Source: Oscillospiraceae bacterium Marseille-Q3528 (GTDB lineage: Bacteria; Bacillota; Clostridia; Lachnospirales; Lachnospiraceae). Taken from it: a DNA stretch of 64,000 nucleotides. Position 1 is the first letter of the stretch. Every line of letters starts with the position of its first letter. The stretch spans positions 1 through 64,000 of the forward strand of contig JAGTTR010000016.1 in the NCBI GenBank assembly GCA_018223385.1, written 5' to 3'. A program made the position numbers and the translations under genes. This document shows positions 32,702 through 42,033 of the stretch, in pieces. The notes under the pieces were generated by a model. It had not been told where the DNA came from and did no database searches. It saw nothing but the letters and a program-made list of their open reading frames with translations.

Positions 32702-34528
32702 ATGTGTGGAATTGTAGGTTACATCGGAGAAGAGCAGGCAGCGCCGATCCTTCTGGACGGACTGTCCAAGCTGGAATACCGCGGATATGATTCGGCGGGT
32801 ATCGCTGTATACAATAACGGAGAAATCAAGGCAGCCAAGGCCATGGGACGGCTGAAGGTGCTGGATGCCCTGACCCAGGGCGGTCATCTGCTGCCGGGCA
32901 GAGCAGGCATCGGCCATACCCGCTGGGCCACCCACGGGGTGCCGTCCAACACCAACGCCCATCCCCATTTTAACAAGGATGAGTCCATTGCGGTTGTCCA
33001 TAACGGCATCATTGAGAACTTTATGAAGCTGAAAAAGCTTCTGGAGAGCAAGGGCTATACGTTTGTGTCCGACACGGACTCCGAAGTGGTAGCACACCTG
33101 CTGGATTACTATTATAAAGGAGATCCGCTGGAAGCGATTACCCGAATGATGCATCGGGTAGAGGGATCCTATGCGCTGGGAATCCTGTTCAAGGATCATC
33201 CCGATCAGGTGTATGCGGCAAGAAAGGATTGTCCGCTCATTGCAGGCAAGGGAGAGACCGGCAACTTTGTGGCATCGGATGTACCGGCCATTCTCCATCA
33301 TACGAGAACCGTATACTTTATCGAAAATGAGGAAATCGTGCAGCTGACTGCAGACGCCCTTCATTTTTATAATATTGACGGTGAAGAGATCGAAAAAGAA
33401 TCCACAGAGATTACCTGGGATCTGGAAGCTGCGGAGAAAGGCGGCTATGACCATTTCCTGTTAAAAGAGATTTATGAGCAGCCGAAAGCTGTGGCAGATA
33501 CGCTGAATCCCAGAATCAAGGATGACCAGATCGTCATCGAAGAGCTGGGTATGAGCGATGAGGATATCCGGGCCATCCAGAAGATTTTCATTGTGGCCTG
33601 CGGTTCCGCCAGCTACACAGGTATGACGGCAAAATATATTTTCGAGGGCATGGCACGCATCCCGGTGGAAGTGGACGTGGCCAGTGAGTTCCGTTACCGG
33701 GATCCGATCCTCACACCGGAGACGCTGGTTATCGTGGTGAGCCAGTCAGGAGAGACCGCAGATACGCTGGCAGCCCTCCGTCTGGCCAAGAGCCGGGGCA
33801 GCCGGGTGCTGGGCATTGTCAATGTGGTGGGAAGCTCCATTGCCAGAGAGGCAGACAACGTGCTGTATACATGGGCAGGGCCGGAGATTTCCGTGGCAAC
33901 CACCAAGGCGTACAGCAGCCAGCTGGCGGCCTTCTATCTGCTGTCCATAAAGTTTGCCCAGGTGCGCGGCGTCATTGATGATGCCCAGGTGGCAGAGTAT
34001 ATCCATGACCTGAAGGAGCTGCCGGGACAGATCGAGCTGACGCTAGGCTGCAAGGAAAAAATGCAGCGCTTTGCCAACCGGTATCTGGCTGCCCGCGATG
34101 TATTTTTCATTGGCCGCGGCATTGACTACGCGATTTCCATGGAGGGCTCTCTCAAATTAAAGGAGATTTCCTATATCCATTCCGAGGCTTACGCAGGCGG
34201 AGAGCTAAAGCACGGCACCATCGCCCTCATCGAGGAGGGAACGCTGGTGACAGCCATCCTGACCCAGGAGGATCTGTATAAGAAAACCATCAGCAATGTG
34301 CAGGAGGTCCGCACCCGCGGTGCTTTTGTCATGGCAGTGACCAACGTGGGCAATGTGGATCTGGAAAAGATCGCAGATTTCGTTGTGTATGTGCCGAAGA
34401 CCAATCGGTTCTTTACGAATACGCTGGCGATCATTCCGCTGCAGCTGTTCAGCTACTATATTTCTCTGGGTAAAGGGCTGGATGTGGATAAGCCGAGAAA
34501 CCTGGCGAAATCAGTAACCGTAGAATAG
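32702..34528 (+). CDS. glmS: Glutamine-fructose-6-phosphate aminotransferase (isomerizing)
   Basis: A 608-residue full-length GlmS. The start at ATG 32702 leaves the nucleophile as Cys2 (MCGIVGYIG) and follows GGAGGAAAGG. An N-terminal glutaminase domain (GHTRWATHG, HNGIIEN) is followed by two SIS sugar-isomerase domains (VACGSASYTG, VSQSGETADT, ATTKAYSSQ) and the C-terminal KPRNLAKSVTVE. It makes glucosamine-6-phosphate for cell-wall amino sugars. No glmS ribozyme is likely: only 21 bases separate it from the preceding gene. Confidence 0.97.
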   Translation: MCGIVGYIGEEQAAPILLDGLSKLEYRGYDSAGIAVYNNGEIKAAKAMGRLKVLDALTQGGHLLPGRAGIGHTRWATHGVPSNTNAHPHFNKDESIAVVHNGIIENFMKLKKLLESKGYTFVSDTDSEVVAHLLDYYYKGDPLEAITRMMHRVEGSYALGILFKDHPDQVYAARKDCPLIAGKGETGNFVASDVPAILHHTRTVYFIENEEIVQLTADALHFYNIDGEEIEKESTEITWDLEAAEKGGYDHFLLKEIYEQPKAVADTLNPRIKDDQIVIEELGMSDEDIRAIQKIFIVACGSASYTGMTAKYIFEGMARIPVEVDVASEFRYRDPILTPETLVIVVSQSGETADTLAALRLAKSRGSRVLGIVNVVGSSIAREADNVLYTWAGPEISVATTKAYSSQLAAFYLLSIKFAQVRGVIDDAQVAEYIHDLKELPGQIELTLGCKEKMQRFANRYLAARDVFFIGRGIDYAISMEGSLKLKEISYIHSEAYAGGELKHGTIALIEEGTLVTAILTQEDLYKKTISNVQEVRTRGAFVMAVTNVGNVDLEKIADFVVYVPKTNRFFTNTLAIIPLQLFSYYISLGKGLDVDKPRNLAKSVTVE

Positions 34529-34540
34529 GGATGAGGAAAC

Positions 34541-34720
34541 ATGATCAAAGTATATGGATGCCCGGTATGCGGGAAGCTGACCATCGGTTCCATGCGGACA
34601 GGCATGAACTGCGCGAACTGTAAGCAACCGATGGAGCGGCTGACGCTTACCTTTCTGGAATACACACAGATGACAGAAGAAGAGCGGGAAGACTATGGTC
34701 AGAGAAACGTGAGAAGGTAA
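34541..34720 (+). CDS. Small zinc-ribbon protein
   Basis: A 59-residue protein, ATG 34541 preceded by GAGGAA, 12 bases after glmS. Two CxxC pairs (YGCPVCGKL and NCANCKQ) form a rubredoxin-like zinc ribbon, followed by an acidic/basic tail (TEEERED). It is probably co-transcribed with glmS. No function can be assigned. Confidence 0.65.
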   Translation: MIKVYGCPVCGKLTIGSMRTGMNCANCKQPMERLTLTFLEYTQMTEEEREDYGQRNVRR

Positions 34721-34731
34721 TCGTAATTCCT

Positions 34732-34888
34732 ACAGTTCACACGCGCCATTCGCAAAATCACATCTGCGATGTTCTCCGCTGCTTCGCAGCTCATTTTTGC
34801 TCATTGCAAGGCACTCTCTTCGTCTGTTCTTGAGGACAGATTTTCATGCCAGCATGAAATCTGCCTGCAAAAACAGACGAGTGAACTG
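34732..34888 (-). repeat. Intergenic structured element, copy B
   Basis: Perfect terminal inverted repeat CAGTTCAC (34733-34740) and GTGAACTG (34881-34888). Inside are a GCTGC-TTC-GCAGC hairpin (34787-34799 area), an outer stem CGTCTGTT pairing with AACAGACG, and an inner hairpin AGATTTTCATGC with GCATGAAATCT. On the minus strand the core is TGCCTTGCAATGAGCAAAAA. The remaining bases to 35025 are AT-rich with no clear promoter. Confidence 0.65.
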
Positions 34889-35025
34889 GTTCCTTCAATA
34901 TTATTTAAAATATTTATCACAGTTTAAACACAATTTGCTGGTATTCTCTAAGAGAAGTTAAGGAAAGGGAGCATTTCAGAAGAAGGAAATGCGATTGTGA
35001 TAGATAGACGGAAGGAGAAATGGAT

Positions 35026-36411
35026 ATGTATAACGATTACAGTGATACCGCCCGTTACAGTGGCGGCACAGAGAATAACAACAGCTACGGGGAATACCAT
35101 TACAGCAATGGTTCCAATTCCGACAAGCATGACAAGAAGGACGGCGGAAAGAACAAGTTCATGAAGAGCTTGGCGCTCTGCATCGTCCTGGCGCTGGTAT
35201 TTGGCGTGGTGGCAGGGGCCGCTTTCCAGGTTACGGGTTACATTGGCAGTAAGGTGACTACTTCGGAAGCCTCTTCGGATCAGGTCATCACGGACAGCAG
35301 TGAAGTGGAGAAGGCACTGGAAAATGCCGGACAGACGACAACAACCACATCCGGCGATTCCGTAAGCACGGTGTATGATGTATCTGCTGTGGCAGAGGCA
35401 GCCATGCCCAGCCTGGTGTCCATCACCAACATGGGAGAGCAGGAGATCCAGAGCTTCTTCGGCACCTATACGCAGGCCAGTGAGAGCAGCGGCACCGGTA
35501 TCATCGTTGGAAAAAATGATGACGAGCTGCTGATCGCTACCAACAACCATGTGGTAGAGGGCAGCGAACAGCTGAATGTATGCTTTATCGATAACGAAAT
35601 TGTGAGCGCTCTGGTAAAAGGAACGGATGCCACCAACGATCTGGCAGTCATTGCAGTCAGCTTGTCTGACATTCCGGAAGAGACACTGAACAAAATCAGT
35701 ATCGCACAGCTGGGTGACTCTGAAAGCTTAAAGATCGGAGAGCCTGTCATTGCCATCGGTAATGCCCTTGGATATGGACAGTCTGTCACCACCGGTGTGA
35801 TCAGTGCCTTGGACCGTGAGGTAACCATTGAGAACATGACAAGCAGCCTGATCCAGACAGATGCGGCCATCAACCCCGGCAACAGCGGCGGTGCCCTTCT
35901 GAATATGCAGGGACAGGTCATCGGTATCAACTCTGCAAAGCTGGCATCCAGCCAGGTAGAGGGCATGGGATATGCCATCCCGATCTCCACAGCAGAGCCC
36001 ATCATTGACGACCTGATGAACCGTAAGACAAGAACAACCGTAGATGAAGACAAACGCGGATACCTGGGTATCTCCGGCGTGGACGTTACCTCTGATATCT
36101 CCAAACAGATGGGGATTCCAACCGGCGCTTATGTGGCAGCCGTGGTAGACGGTTCCGCAGCCGATAAGGCCGGTCTGAAAAAGGGCGACGTCATCACCAA
36201 GTTTGACGGTTCCGGTGTCAGCTCCATGACTTCCCTGAAGGAGCTCATGAGCTACTACGAGGCCGGTGAGACCGTGGACATCACCTTCAAGCGGGCAGAC
36301 AACGGCGAGTACACCGAGCAGACGGTACAGATTACCCTGAGTGACCAGTCGGCTGTCCAGCAGGACAGTGGCTCTCAGAATAATGGGAATGCTGGCAGAC
36401 AGGGAAAATAA
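35026..36411 (+). CDS. htrA: HtrA/DegP-like serine protease
   Basis: A 461-residue membrane-anchored trypsin-like protease. ATG 35026 is 8 bases after AAGGAG; ATG 35020 would be too close. A hydrophilic cytoplasmic tail is followed by one membrane helix (about 46-68). The catalytic triad is H175 (NNHVVEG), D205 (TNDLAV) and S287 (NPGNSGGALL), and a PDZ domain (about 345-440) follows. HtrA proteases clear misfolded proteins at the membrane and wall. A strong terminator follows. Confidence 0.93.
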   Translation: MYNDYSDTARYSGGTENNNSYGEYHYSNGSNSDKHDKKDGGKNKFMKSLALCIVLALVFGVVAGAAFQVTGYIGSKVTTSEASSDQVITDSSEVEKALENAGQTTTTTSGDSVSTVYDVSAVAEAAMPSLVSITNMGEQEIQSFFGTYTQASESSGTGIIVGKNDDELLIATNNHVVEGSEQLNVCFIDNEIVSALVKGTDATNDLAVIAVSLSDIPEETLNKISIAQLGDSESLKIGEPVIAIGNALGYGQSVTTGVISALDREVTIENMTSSLIQTDAAINPGNSGGALLNMQGQVIGINSAKLASSQVEGMGYAIPISTAEPIIDDLMNRKTRTTVDEDKRGYLGISGVDVTSDISKQMGIPTGAYVAAVVDGSAADKAGLKKGDVITKFDGSGVSSMTSLKELMSYYEAGETVDITFKRADNGEYTEQTVQITLSDQSAVQQDSGSQNNGNAGRQGK

Positions 36412-36437
36412 TTATTGATAAAATAAAAACAGAAGAG

Positions 36438-36474
36438 AAAAGCTTCCCGTGGTTAATCACGGGAAGCTTTTTTT
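36438..36474. terminator. Bidirectional terminator between htrA and the GT-C gene
   Basis: AAAAGCTTCCCGTG and CACGGGAAGCTTTT form a 14-bp perfect stem with a 6-base loop and flanking A/T runs. The minus-strand gene's last codons and stop (36453) lie inside this hairpin. Confidence 0.9.
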
Positions 36475-37874
36475 ACAGAAAAATCATTTAGAGTAATGAA
36501 TGATACGATCAGCATGATTGGGTATAGGGGCAGGAGATAACGGGATTTGATTTCCCAGAAGATATAAAATATCATGTGTGCCGCAAAAAGCATGATAAAA
36601 ATATCATATTTGTTTTGATTTTTCCTGAAAAACATAGGGATTGTCAGGATAAATAAGAACAGATACTGAGTGCGCATGAAACTGTCCAGCAATTGTCGCC
36701 ATGCGGCATTGGAATCCAGGCAGTACCGGGTAAGCGATGTGGAGTAGGAAAATTTATCCTGGGTGTTACTGTTTTCACCGAAGGCGTAGCGCTGTGCCTG
36801 ATAAGTTCCTTCGGTCCACGTCCATTCCATTTTTTTACAGATGATTTTAACAAGTGTTTTAAGATCGTAACCAGCCAGGCGGTCGGCCACATCTGAGAAG
36901 GCGCGGTTAATATCATGTGTACCATTCTGAAAACCAAATTCCTCTTCATTAAAAGCCATATATACATAGGATGCGGCCGGCATGCTGTGAGAAAGATCTC
37001 CAATCAGAGGTTTTTCGATGGCGTTGGTTATGGCAAATCTGCATACCAGAAACAGGAGAATCAGGCAGATAATGTGACTGATTTTTTTGATCATGGATGC
37101 ATTGCCTTTAAAAAAATAGTGCAGCAGGATGGCTATGATATAAAAGACAGCCTGTGGACGAACGAAAAATAAGATACTGTATAGGGCAATGGCATATCCT
37201 ATGTGCGCAGGATTTTTCATGTAGAGATACAAACCGAGCACAGAGAAAAATACGAATAGAAGATCCGTATAAATATGATTAGTATACAGAAAAACAGAAA
37301 TCAAAGACAACCCATATACGAAAAACAGATTTCTATAGGAGTTCTTGTGGTATAACTGAACTGTTTTTTCACTGATCCAGACGATTCCTATAATTTCCAG
37401 AATGTTCAGTACTTTAAGAACAAGGACATTCTTTGGCAAAACAACAAAAAGAAACCCGTAGAGCAGCGTGATCAGCAGGTTATTTGGATACTGTGTAAAA
37501 TAAGAATTGTCCTTGCAGAAGTACTTCCAGTTGCCTTTGGATACTTCAAGAGAAGCTTGATAAATTTGCTGCATATCGGAAAAAGGTTTTAATGGCACCA
37601 AAAGCACAAAGAAAATCGCCAGTATAAAATAAATGAGGATACTGTATTTGACGGAAAAATATCGGTTGATTTTCTCACGCCAATGATAACCAAGAGCAAA
37701 AAGCAGCAACAGGATGAGCAGGGCGATCAGATCTCCAAGCCCGTTCCGGATAAACGCCGGACTGTCATCATAACGGTAGATGGCTTTGTATAACAGTGAG
37801 ATCAGCAGCATTCCTGTGGAAATACATATCAGTAAAAAAGAAGTGATTTTCAGTGAAAAGCGATATAGCTTCAT
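36453..37874 (-). CDS. Polytopic membrane glycosyltransferase (GT-C/GT39-like)
   Basis: A 473-residue protein with about 11-12 membrane helices. It carries an acidic motif in the first large external loop (PFSDMQQIY), YFTQYPNNLL and a late WEIKSRYLLPLYP segment, all typical of GT-C lipid-linked sugar transferases (mannosyl/arabinosyl type). It lies opposite to htrA and is followed upstream by a second, larger GT-C-like gene on the same strand. Its DNA is more AT-rich than that neighbour. The sugar and acceptor are unknown. Confidence 0.68.
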   Translation of the reverse strand: MKLYRFSLKITSFLLICISTGMLLISLLYKAIYRYDDSPAFIRNGLGDLIALLILLLLFALGYHWREKINRYFSVKYSILIYFILAIFFVLLVPLKPFSDMQQIYQASLEVSKGNWKYFCKDNSYFTQYPNNLLITLLYGFLFVVLPKNVLVLKVLNILEIIGIVWISEKTVQLYHKNSYRNLFFVYGLSLISVFLYTNHIYTDLLFVFFSVLGLYLYMKNPAHIGYAIALYSILFFVRPQAVFYIIAILLHYFFKGNASMIKKISHIICLILLFLVCRFAITNAIEKPLIGDLSHSMPAASYVYMAFNEEEFGFQNGTHDINRAFSDVADRLAGYDLKTLVKIICKKMEWTWTEGTYQAQRYAFGENSNTQDKFSYSTSLTRYCLDSNAAWRQLLDSFMRTQYLFLFILTIPMFFRKNQNKYDIFIMLFAAHMIFYIFWEIKSRYLLPLYPIMLIVSFITLNDFSVKKASRD

Positions 37875-37926
37875 GGGTAAATAATTCCTTTCGTATCATG
37901 AAAAGGCAATCTGCAATTGCGAGATA

Positions 37927-40206
37927 TTACCGGCGGCGCTTCCACAGAACCAGCAGGACTCCAACCTCCACCGCCAGCAGCAGAATACAGATCCCGGCCC
38001 AAGCTACAGGCCGCATCCATACATCCTCATAGGAGCGGTAGACCATAAAGTTCAGGTCTGCATGTTCCTGTTCTTCGCCGTTTCGGGACAGGGCGCCGGG
38101 AGCATAGGCGTCATGATTGCCGGTGTCGTAGGGCAGGAAAGCCACGCTGTCATCGGCGGTTCCCTGGATGCAGGTGATGGTGATGCTGTACCGGGTGGCC
38201 TGTGTCGGGGCGGCTACGGTGTCCAGTCCCAGATAAAAGTAGTCGTAGTCGAAAACGTCCTGACCGGTAACGGTTCTGTTCATATAGCAGATGCCGCTGT
38301 CATCGGTAACGGTGATCTGATACTGGCTGTCCTTTTTGTCAGTGTTGACATTCTTTACACGGACAGCCACCCGGTTAAAGGGCTGGTCGGCCACAAAGGT
38401 CTGGGTCAGGGTGTTGCCTGCGGTGAGCCCTTCCGGGAACGCATCGGTGTACGTTTTCTGACTGATGAGGGTATCGTGCCGCTTGACCGGCGTCCGGATG
38501 AAATCACCGGTGTGCCGGAACAGGCCTGCGGCGGTCACCAGAAGAAGCAGGATAGCAAGAATAACTGGCATCCATTCGCGGGAGATTCCCCGGGATATTG
38601 CATGACTATCCTGTGCATCATCGTTGAACTTTGCTACATAATCAACCCTGTCAAATGTGGAATGTTTCCCAGCCTCTTCCAATCCTGCAGCGGCCAGCGC
38701 AAACAGCAGGAAGGAGAAGCACAGGCTGTACAGCTCCCCCGTTCCCCACAGCACAGGAAAAAAAGAACCGCCGATGAGGTTCAGCTGCAGCAGGAGCAGC
38801 GGGCCGGTGGGCGTCCTTTTTCCGAACAGAAGAAAGGCAGCGCCGATGGTGGTGAACAAAAACAGGAAGCAGCGCATGCTCTGCATGAACAGCACCACGA
38901 AGTCTTTTTTGTCCTCCAGCAGCCAGGTGTGCAGCTTTCCGGTGCTGCTGTACTGGTTCAGATAGGACGGGTAATCGTCGGTGCCGTCTGCCCAGGTGCG
39001 GACAAGCTTGCGTCCGGCCAGATCCAGCCAGCCCCGGATGCCCAGCTTTTCCAGCCGGGTACGGAGCTTCTCTTCGTTGACGGCTTTCTTTTTCTCTGCG
39101 GTGGCGGCATTTTTCGTGTCATAGTAATCCTGGGTATTGAACATGCCGTCCCCCTCCAGTCCCATGGCCAGCCAGCTGACAACGGGAAAGGCGGTGTCGG
39201 TGGTGTCAAAGTTCACGTACTGTCTCTGGATGCCCTTCCAGGCAGAGAAGGTGACTGCCATGGACAAAAGCAGGATAACAGCGCTGGAGATCGTGCTTTT
39301 CCATGCTGAGGTGTGTTTCGCATCAGGTGCTGTGCCGATGGAATCCCTGTCTGCGGTTTGCGGCAGTACCCCAAGAACGAAATAGATGATTCCTGCGATC
39401 AGCGTGATGAGCACGGTTGCCCGGATCTGGAAGCCCAGCACCAGCACGATGCCAAGACCAACCGCCAGAAAATTTTTCCGGTAGGGTCTTTCTTCCTGAA
39501 ACAGTTCCAGAAACAGCAGCAGTCCGCCCATGATAAAAGGCATGGAAACGGTGCTGGTGTAGACAAAGCCCGGCCACAGATAGACCAGCGGATTGAGCAG
39601 GCAGATCACCAGGAAGAGCCGCATGGAAAGAACGCTGACGTATTTTTTCAAAAGGATAGCGGTGAAAAAAACAGCGGCATCCATGCACAGGGCGTTGAGC
39701 ATCTGCAGAAGCACCATGAGCCCGGTGTCGGTAAGCCCAAGCCCGGCGCCCAGCCGGACGATCCAGTAGATGAGCAGGGTGAAGGGGATGTTATTGGGGT
39801 AAATGGCGTAGTAGCCCTCCATGGCCGTGCCGGAGACGGTGTGGGTGGTCTGCATGTGCAGTGCTTCATCAAACACCCGGTAGGGGTCATACATGAAAGT
39901 GCTCTGGTGGATGCCGAAAATCAGCACCAGCTGCCCCAGAAAAATGACCGCCAGAACGCCAAGAAGAAGCAGGCGTTCCTGCCTTGCGGACAGTTTTCGC
40001 AGCAGCGGCAGCAGAGCCAGAAACAGCAGAAAGAGAAGCAGCGAGCCTGCCCCTATGGCGATGACCTGCCCGGGAACGGACAGCATCTGGGACAGAAACG
40101 ATGCCTGCTGCATGCCGGTAAAGGTAAACCAGGTGATATACCCGGTGACAAACAGAAACAGGATCAGAAATAGCCGGGAAAGCCGGTCAGTGATTTTATT
40201 TTTCAA
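37927..40206 (-). CDS. Large polytopic membrane glycosyltransferase (GT-C-like) with external C-domain
   Basis: About 759 residues. Start is TTG at 40206, 7 bases after AAGGAGG (40214-40220 on the plus map). Twelve or so membrane helices carry the GT-C style loop DPYRVFDEALHMQ and YYAIYPNNIPFTLLIYW. A C-terminal extracellular beta-rich domain (about 600-725) and a last helix follow. The YPNN motif is shared with the 36453 gene, so the pair may share an ancestor and act on the same lipid-linked sugar. The long leader (40207-40428) carries several hairpins. Confidence 0.68.
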   Translation of the reverse strand: MKNKITDRLSRLFLILFLFVTGYITWFTFTGMQQASFLSQMLSVPGQVIAIGAGSLLLFLLFLALLPLLRKLSARQERLLLLGVLAVIFLGQLVLIFGIHQSTFMYDPYRVFDEALHMQTTHTVSGTAMEGYYAIYPNNIPFTLLIYWIVRLGAGLGLTDTGLMVLLQMLNALCMDAAVFFTAILLKKYVSVLSMRLFLVICLLNPLVYLWPGFVYTSTVSMPFIMGGLLLFLELFQEERPYRKNFLAVGLGIVLVLGFQIRATVLITLIAGIIYFVLGVLPQTADRDSIGTAPDAKHTSAWKSTISSAVILLLSMAVTFSAWKGIQRQYVNFDTTDTAFPVVSWLAMGLEGDGMFNTQDYYDTKNAATAEKKKAVNEEKLRTRLEKLGIRGWLDLAGRKLVRTWADGTDDYPSYLNQYSSTGKLHTWLLEDKKDFVVLFMQSMRCFLFLFTTIGAAFLLFGKRTPTGPLLLLQLNLIGGSFFPVLWGTGELYSLCFSFLLFALAAAGLEEAGKHSTFDRVDYVAKFNDDAQDSHAISRGISREWMPVILAILLLLVTAAGLFRHTGDFIRTPVKRHDTLISQKTYTDAFPEGLTAGNTLTQTFVADQPFNRVAVRVKNVNTDKKDSQYQITVTDDSGICYMNRTVTGQDVFDYDYFYLGLDTVAAPTQATRYSITITCIQGTADDSVAFLPYDTGNHDAYAPGALSRNGEEQEHADLNFMVYRSYEDVWMRPVAWAGICILLLAVEVGVLLVLWKRRR

Positions 40207-40294
40207 GAGGAAGCCTCCTTCGGATGTTGTCATAATGATAGCATGATAATCCACGATCTGCATGCACATAAAACAGCGCGCAGATGCGGTGTTA

Positions 40295-40420
40295 TTTTGT
40301 ATGATAGGAAAGTTCATTCTATCATACAAAAGCGCTCCGCGTAGATGCGCACTCGGCATCATTGGTAGATGGTTGCTGAAGCAACCGCGCCTCGGCGCGA
40401 GAATGTGCCGAGGCACATTC
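40295..40420 (-). other. Cluster of palindromes in the leader of the 37927-40206 gene
   Basis: Five hairpins lie in a row. A 13-bp stem TTTTGTATGATAG (40295-40307) pairs with 40319-40331. GATGC (40344-40348) pairs with GCATC (40356-40360). GGTTGCT-GA-AGCAACC spans 40371-40386, CGCGCC-TC-GGCGCG spans 40386-40399, and GAATGTGCC-GA-GGCACATTC spans 40401-40420. No coding frame explains them. They would fold in the minus-strand mRNA leader. Confidence 0.6.
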
Positions 40421-40428
40421 TATATTTT

Positions 40429-40437
40429 ATTATAGCA
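40429..40437 (-). promoter_or_regulatory. Extended -10 promoter, minus strand
   Basis: Minus-strand TGCTATAAT is an extended -10 box. The -35 region is weak (TGGCAC). It would drive the GT-C gene through the hairpin-rich leader. Confidence 0.45.
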
Positions 40438-40477
40438 TGTGGGTTTTGCCTGTGCCAGCAGTTTAGAAAAACTTCAC

Positions 40478-40506
40478 TTGTGATGGAAGAGGCGCTATAT
40501 TATAAT
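40478..40506 (+). promoter_or_regulatory. clpX promoter
   Basis: TTGTGA (40478-40483), 17 bases, TATAAT (40501-40506), 42 bases before the clpX ATG. Confidence 0.6.
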
Positions 40507-40547
40507 ACAGGTATGACAGCAACATGATTTAAAGGAGAATTTATATA

Positions 40548-42017
40548 ATGGAAGATAAAGATACAAGAGAGTTTGACGATAAAGACACAGAGGTGGTGGA
40601 CGCGCAGGTGATCGAGCCGCCCCAGGATGCGGACGACAACGACGATGAGTATGAGAAAGTCTGCTTTGTCTGCCGCCGTCCGGAGAGCAAGACAGGGAAG
40701 ATGATCACCATGCAGGGCAACCTGCACATCTGCCCGGACTGCATGCAGAAAACCTTTGACACGATGAAAAATGCAGGATTTGATTTTGACGGCGCCATGG
40801 GGGACTTAGGCAGCGGCATGCCGGACATGAGCAAGTTTCCCAACATTGGGATGATCAATCTGGCGGATCTGCAGAATATGGTACCCAAGCGCCAGAAGGT
40901 GAAGAAGAAAAAAGCCGAGGAGAAAAACGTGCCCAAGGCCTTTGACATCAAATCCATCCCGGCGCCCCATAAGATCAAGGAAAAGCTGGATGCCTATGTG
41001 GTGGGGCAGGAGCAGGCCAAGAAGGTCATTTCCGTGGCGGTGTACAACCATTATAAACGGGTAGCCACCAATTCCATGGACGACATCGAGATCGAGAAGT
41101 CCAACATGCTCATGATCGGGCCCACCGGTTCCGGGAAGACCTATCTGGTGAAAACACTGGCGAAGCTTCTGGATGTGCCGCTGGCCATCACGGATGCCAC
41201 CTCCCTGACGGAGGCCGGTTACATCGGCGATGATATCGAGAGCGTGGTGAGCAAGCTGCTGGCTGCGGCGGACAACGATGTGCAGAAAGCGGAGCAGGGT
41301 ATTATTTTCATCGATGAGATCGACAAGATCGCCAAGAAACGCAACACGAACCAGCGGGATGTGAGCGGCGAGTCGGTGCAGCAGGGGCTGTTGAAGCTGC
41401 TGGAGGGCAGTGAGGTGGAGGTGCCGGTGGGCGCCAACAGCAAGAACGCCATGGTGCCGCTGGAAACGGTGAATACGAAGAACATTCTGTTTATCTGCGG
41501 CGGCGCGTTCCCGGATCTGGAGGAGATCATCAAGGAGCGGCTGAACAAGCAGTCTTCCATGGGCTTCCAGGCAGATCTGAAAGACAAATACGACAAGGAA
41601 AAGAATCTCATTCGCCGGGTAACGGTGGAGGATATTAAGAATTTTGGCATGATCCCCGAGTTTATCGGCCGTTTGCCCATTATTTTCACCCTGGACGGCA
41701 TGACAAAGGAAATGCTGGTAAAAATATTGAAAGAACCCAAGAACGCCATTTTGAAGCAGTATCAGAAGCTGCTGGCGCTGGACGAGGTGTGTCTGGAATT
41801 TGACGACGATGCGCTGGAGGCCATTGCTGAGAAAGCGCTGGAAAAAGATACCGGCGCCCGGGCGCTGCGGGCTATCATTGAGGACTTTATGCTGGATATC
41901 ATGTACGAGATCCCCAAGGACGACAATATCGGCAAGGTGACCATCACCCGGGCATACATTGAGAAAACCGGCGGCCCCCTGATCCAGATGCGGGGCGTCC
42001 CGGCGCTGGAAGCATAA
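40548..42017 (+). CDS. clpX: ATP-dependent Clp protease ATP-binding subunit ClpX
   Basis: A 489-residue AAA+ unfoldase. An N-terminal zinc-binding domain has C39, C42, C62 and C65. The AAA+ domain follows with GPTGSGKT (about 191-198), the pore-region TDATSLTEAGYIGDD, Walker B IIFIDEIDKI, the RDVSGESVQQGLLKLLEG sensor region and a C-terminal GARALRAIIEDF. It feeds substrates to ClpP. Neither clpP nor tig is beside it, so it may be a second or relocated copy; it is longer than usual, mainly through its acidic N-terminus and linker. ATG follows AAAGGAGA. Confidence 0.93.
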   Translation: MEDKDTREFDDKDTEVVDAQVIEPPQDADDNDDEYEKVCFVCRRPESKTGKMITMQGNLHICPDCMQKTFDTMKNAGFDFDGAMGDLGSGMPDMSKFPNIGMINLADLQNMVPKRQKVKKKKAEEKNVPKAFDIKSIPAPHKIKEKLDAYVVGQEQAKKVISVAVYNHYKRVATNSMDDIEIEKSNMLMIGPTGSGKTYLVKTLAKLLDVPLAITDATSLTEAGYIGDDIESVVSKLLAAADNDVQKAEQGIIFIDEIDKIAKKRNTNQRDVSGESVQQGLLKLLEGSEVEVPVGANSKNAMVPLETVNTKNILFICGGAFPDLEEIIKERLNKQSSMGFQADLKDKYDKEKNLIRRVTVEDIKNFGMIPEFIGRLPIIFTLDGMTKEMLVKILKEPKNAILKQYQKLLALDEVCLEFDDDALEAIAEKALEKDTGARALRAIIEDFMLDIMYEIPKDDNIGKVTITRAYIEKTGGPLIQMRGVPALEA

Positions 42018-42033
42018 ATCCGGGAGGAGAACC

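Noticed and set aside
38062..39309. Plus-strand open frame (415 codons) opposite the large GT-C membrane protein
   Set aside because: Arises from the GC-rich minus-strand codons; Gly/Gln-rich product without helices or motifs.
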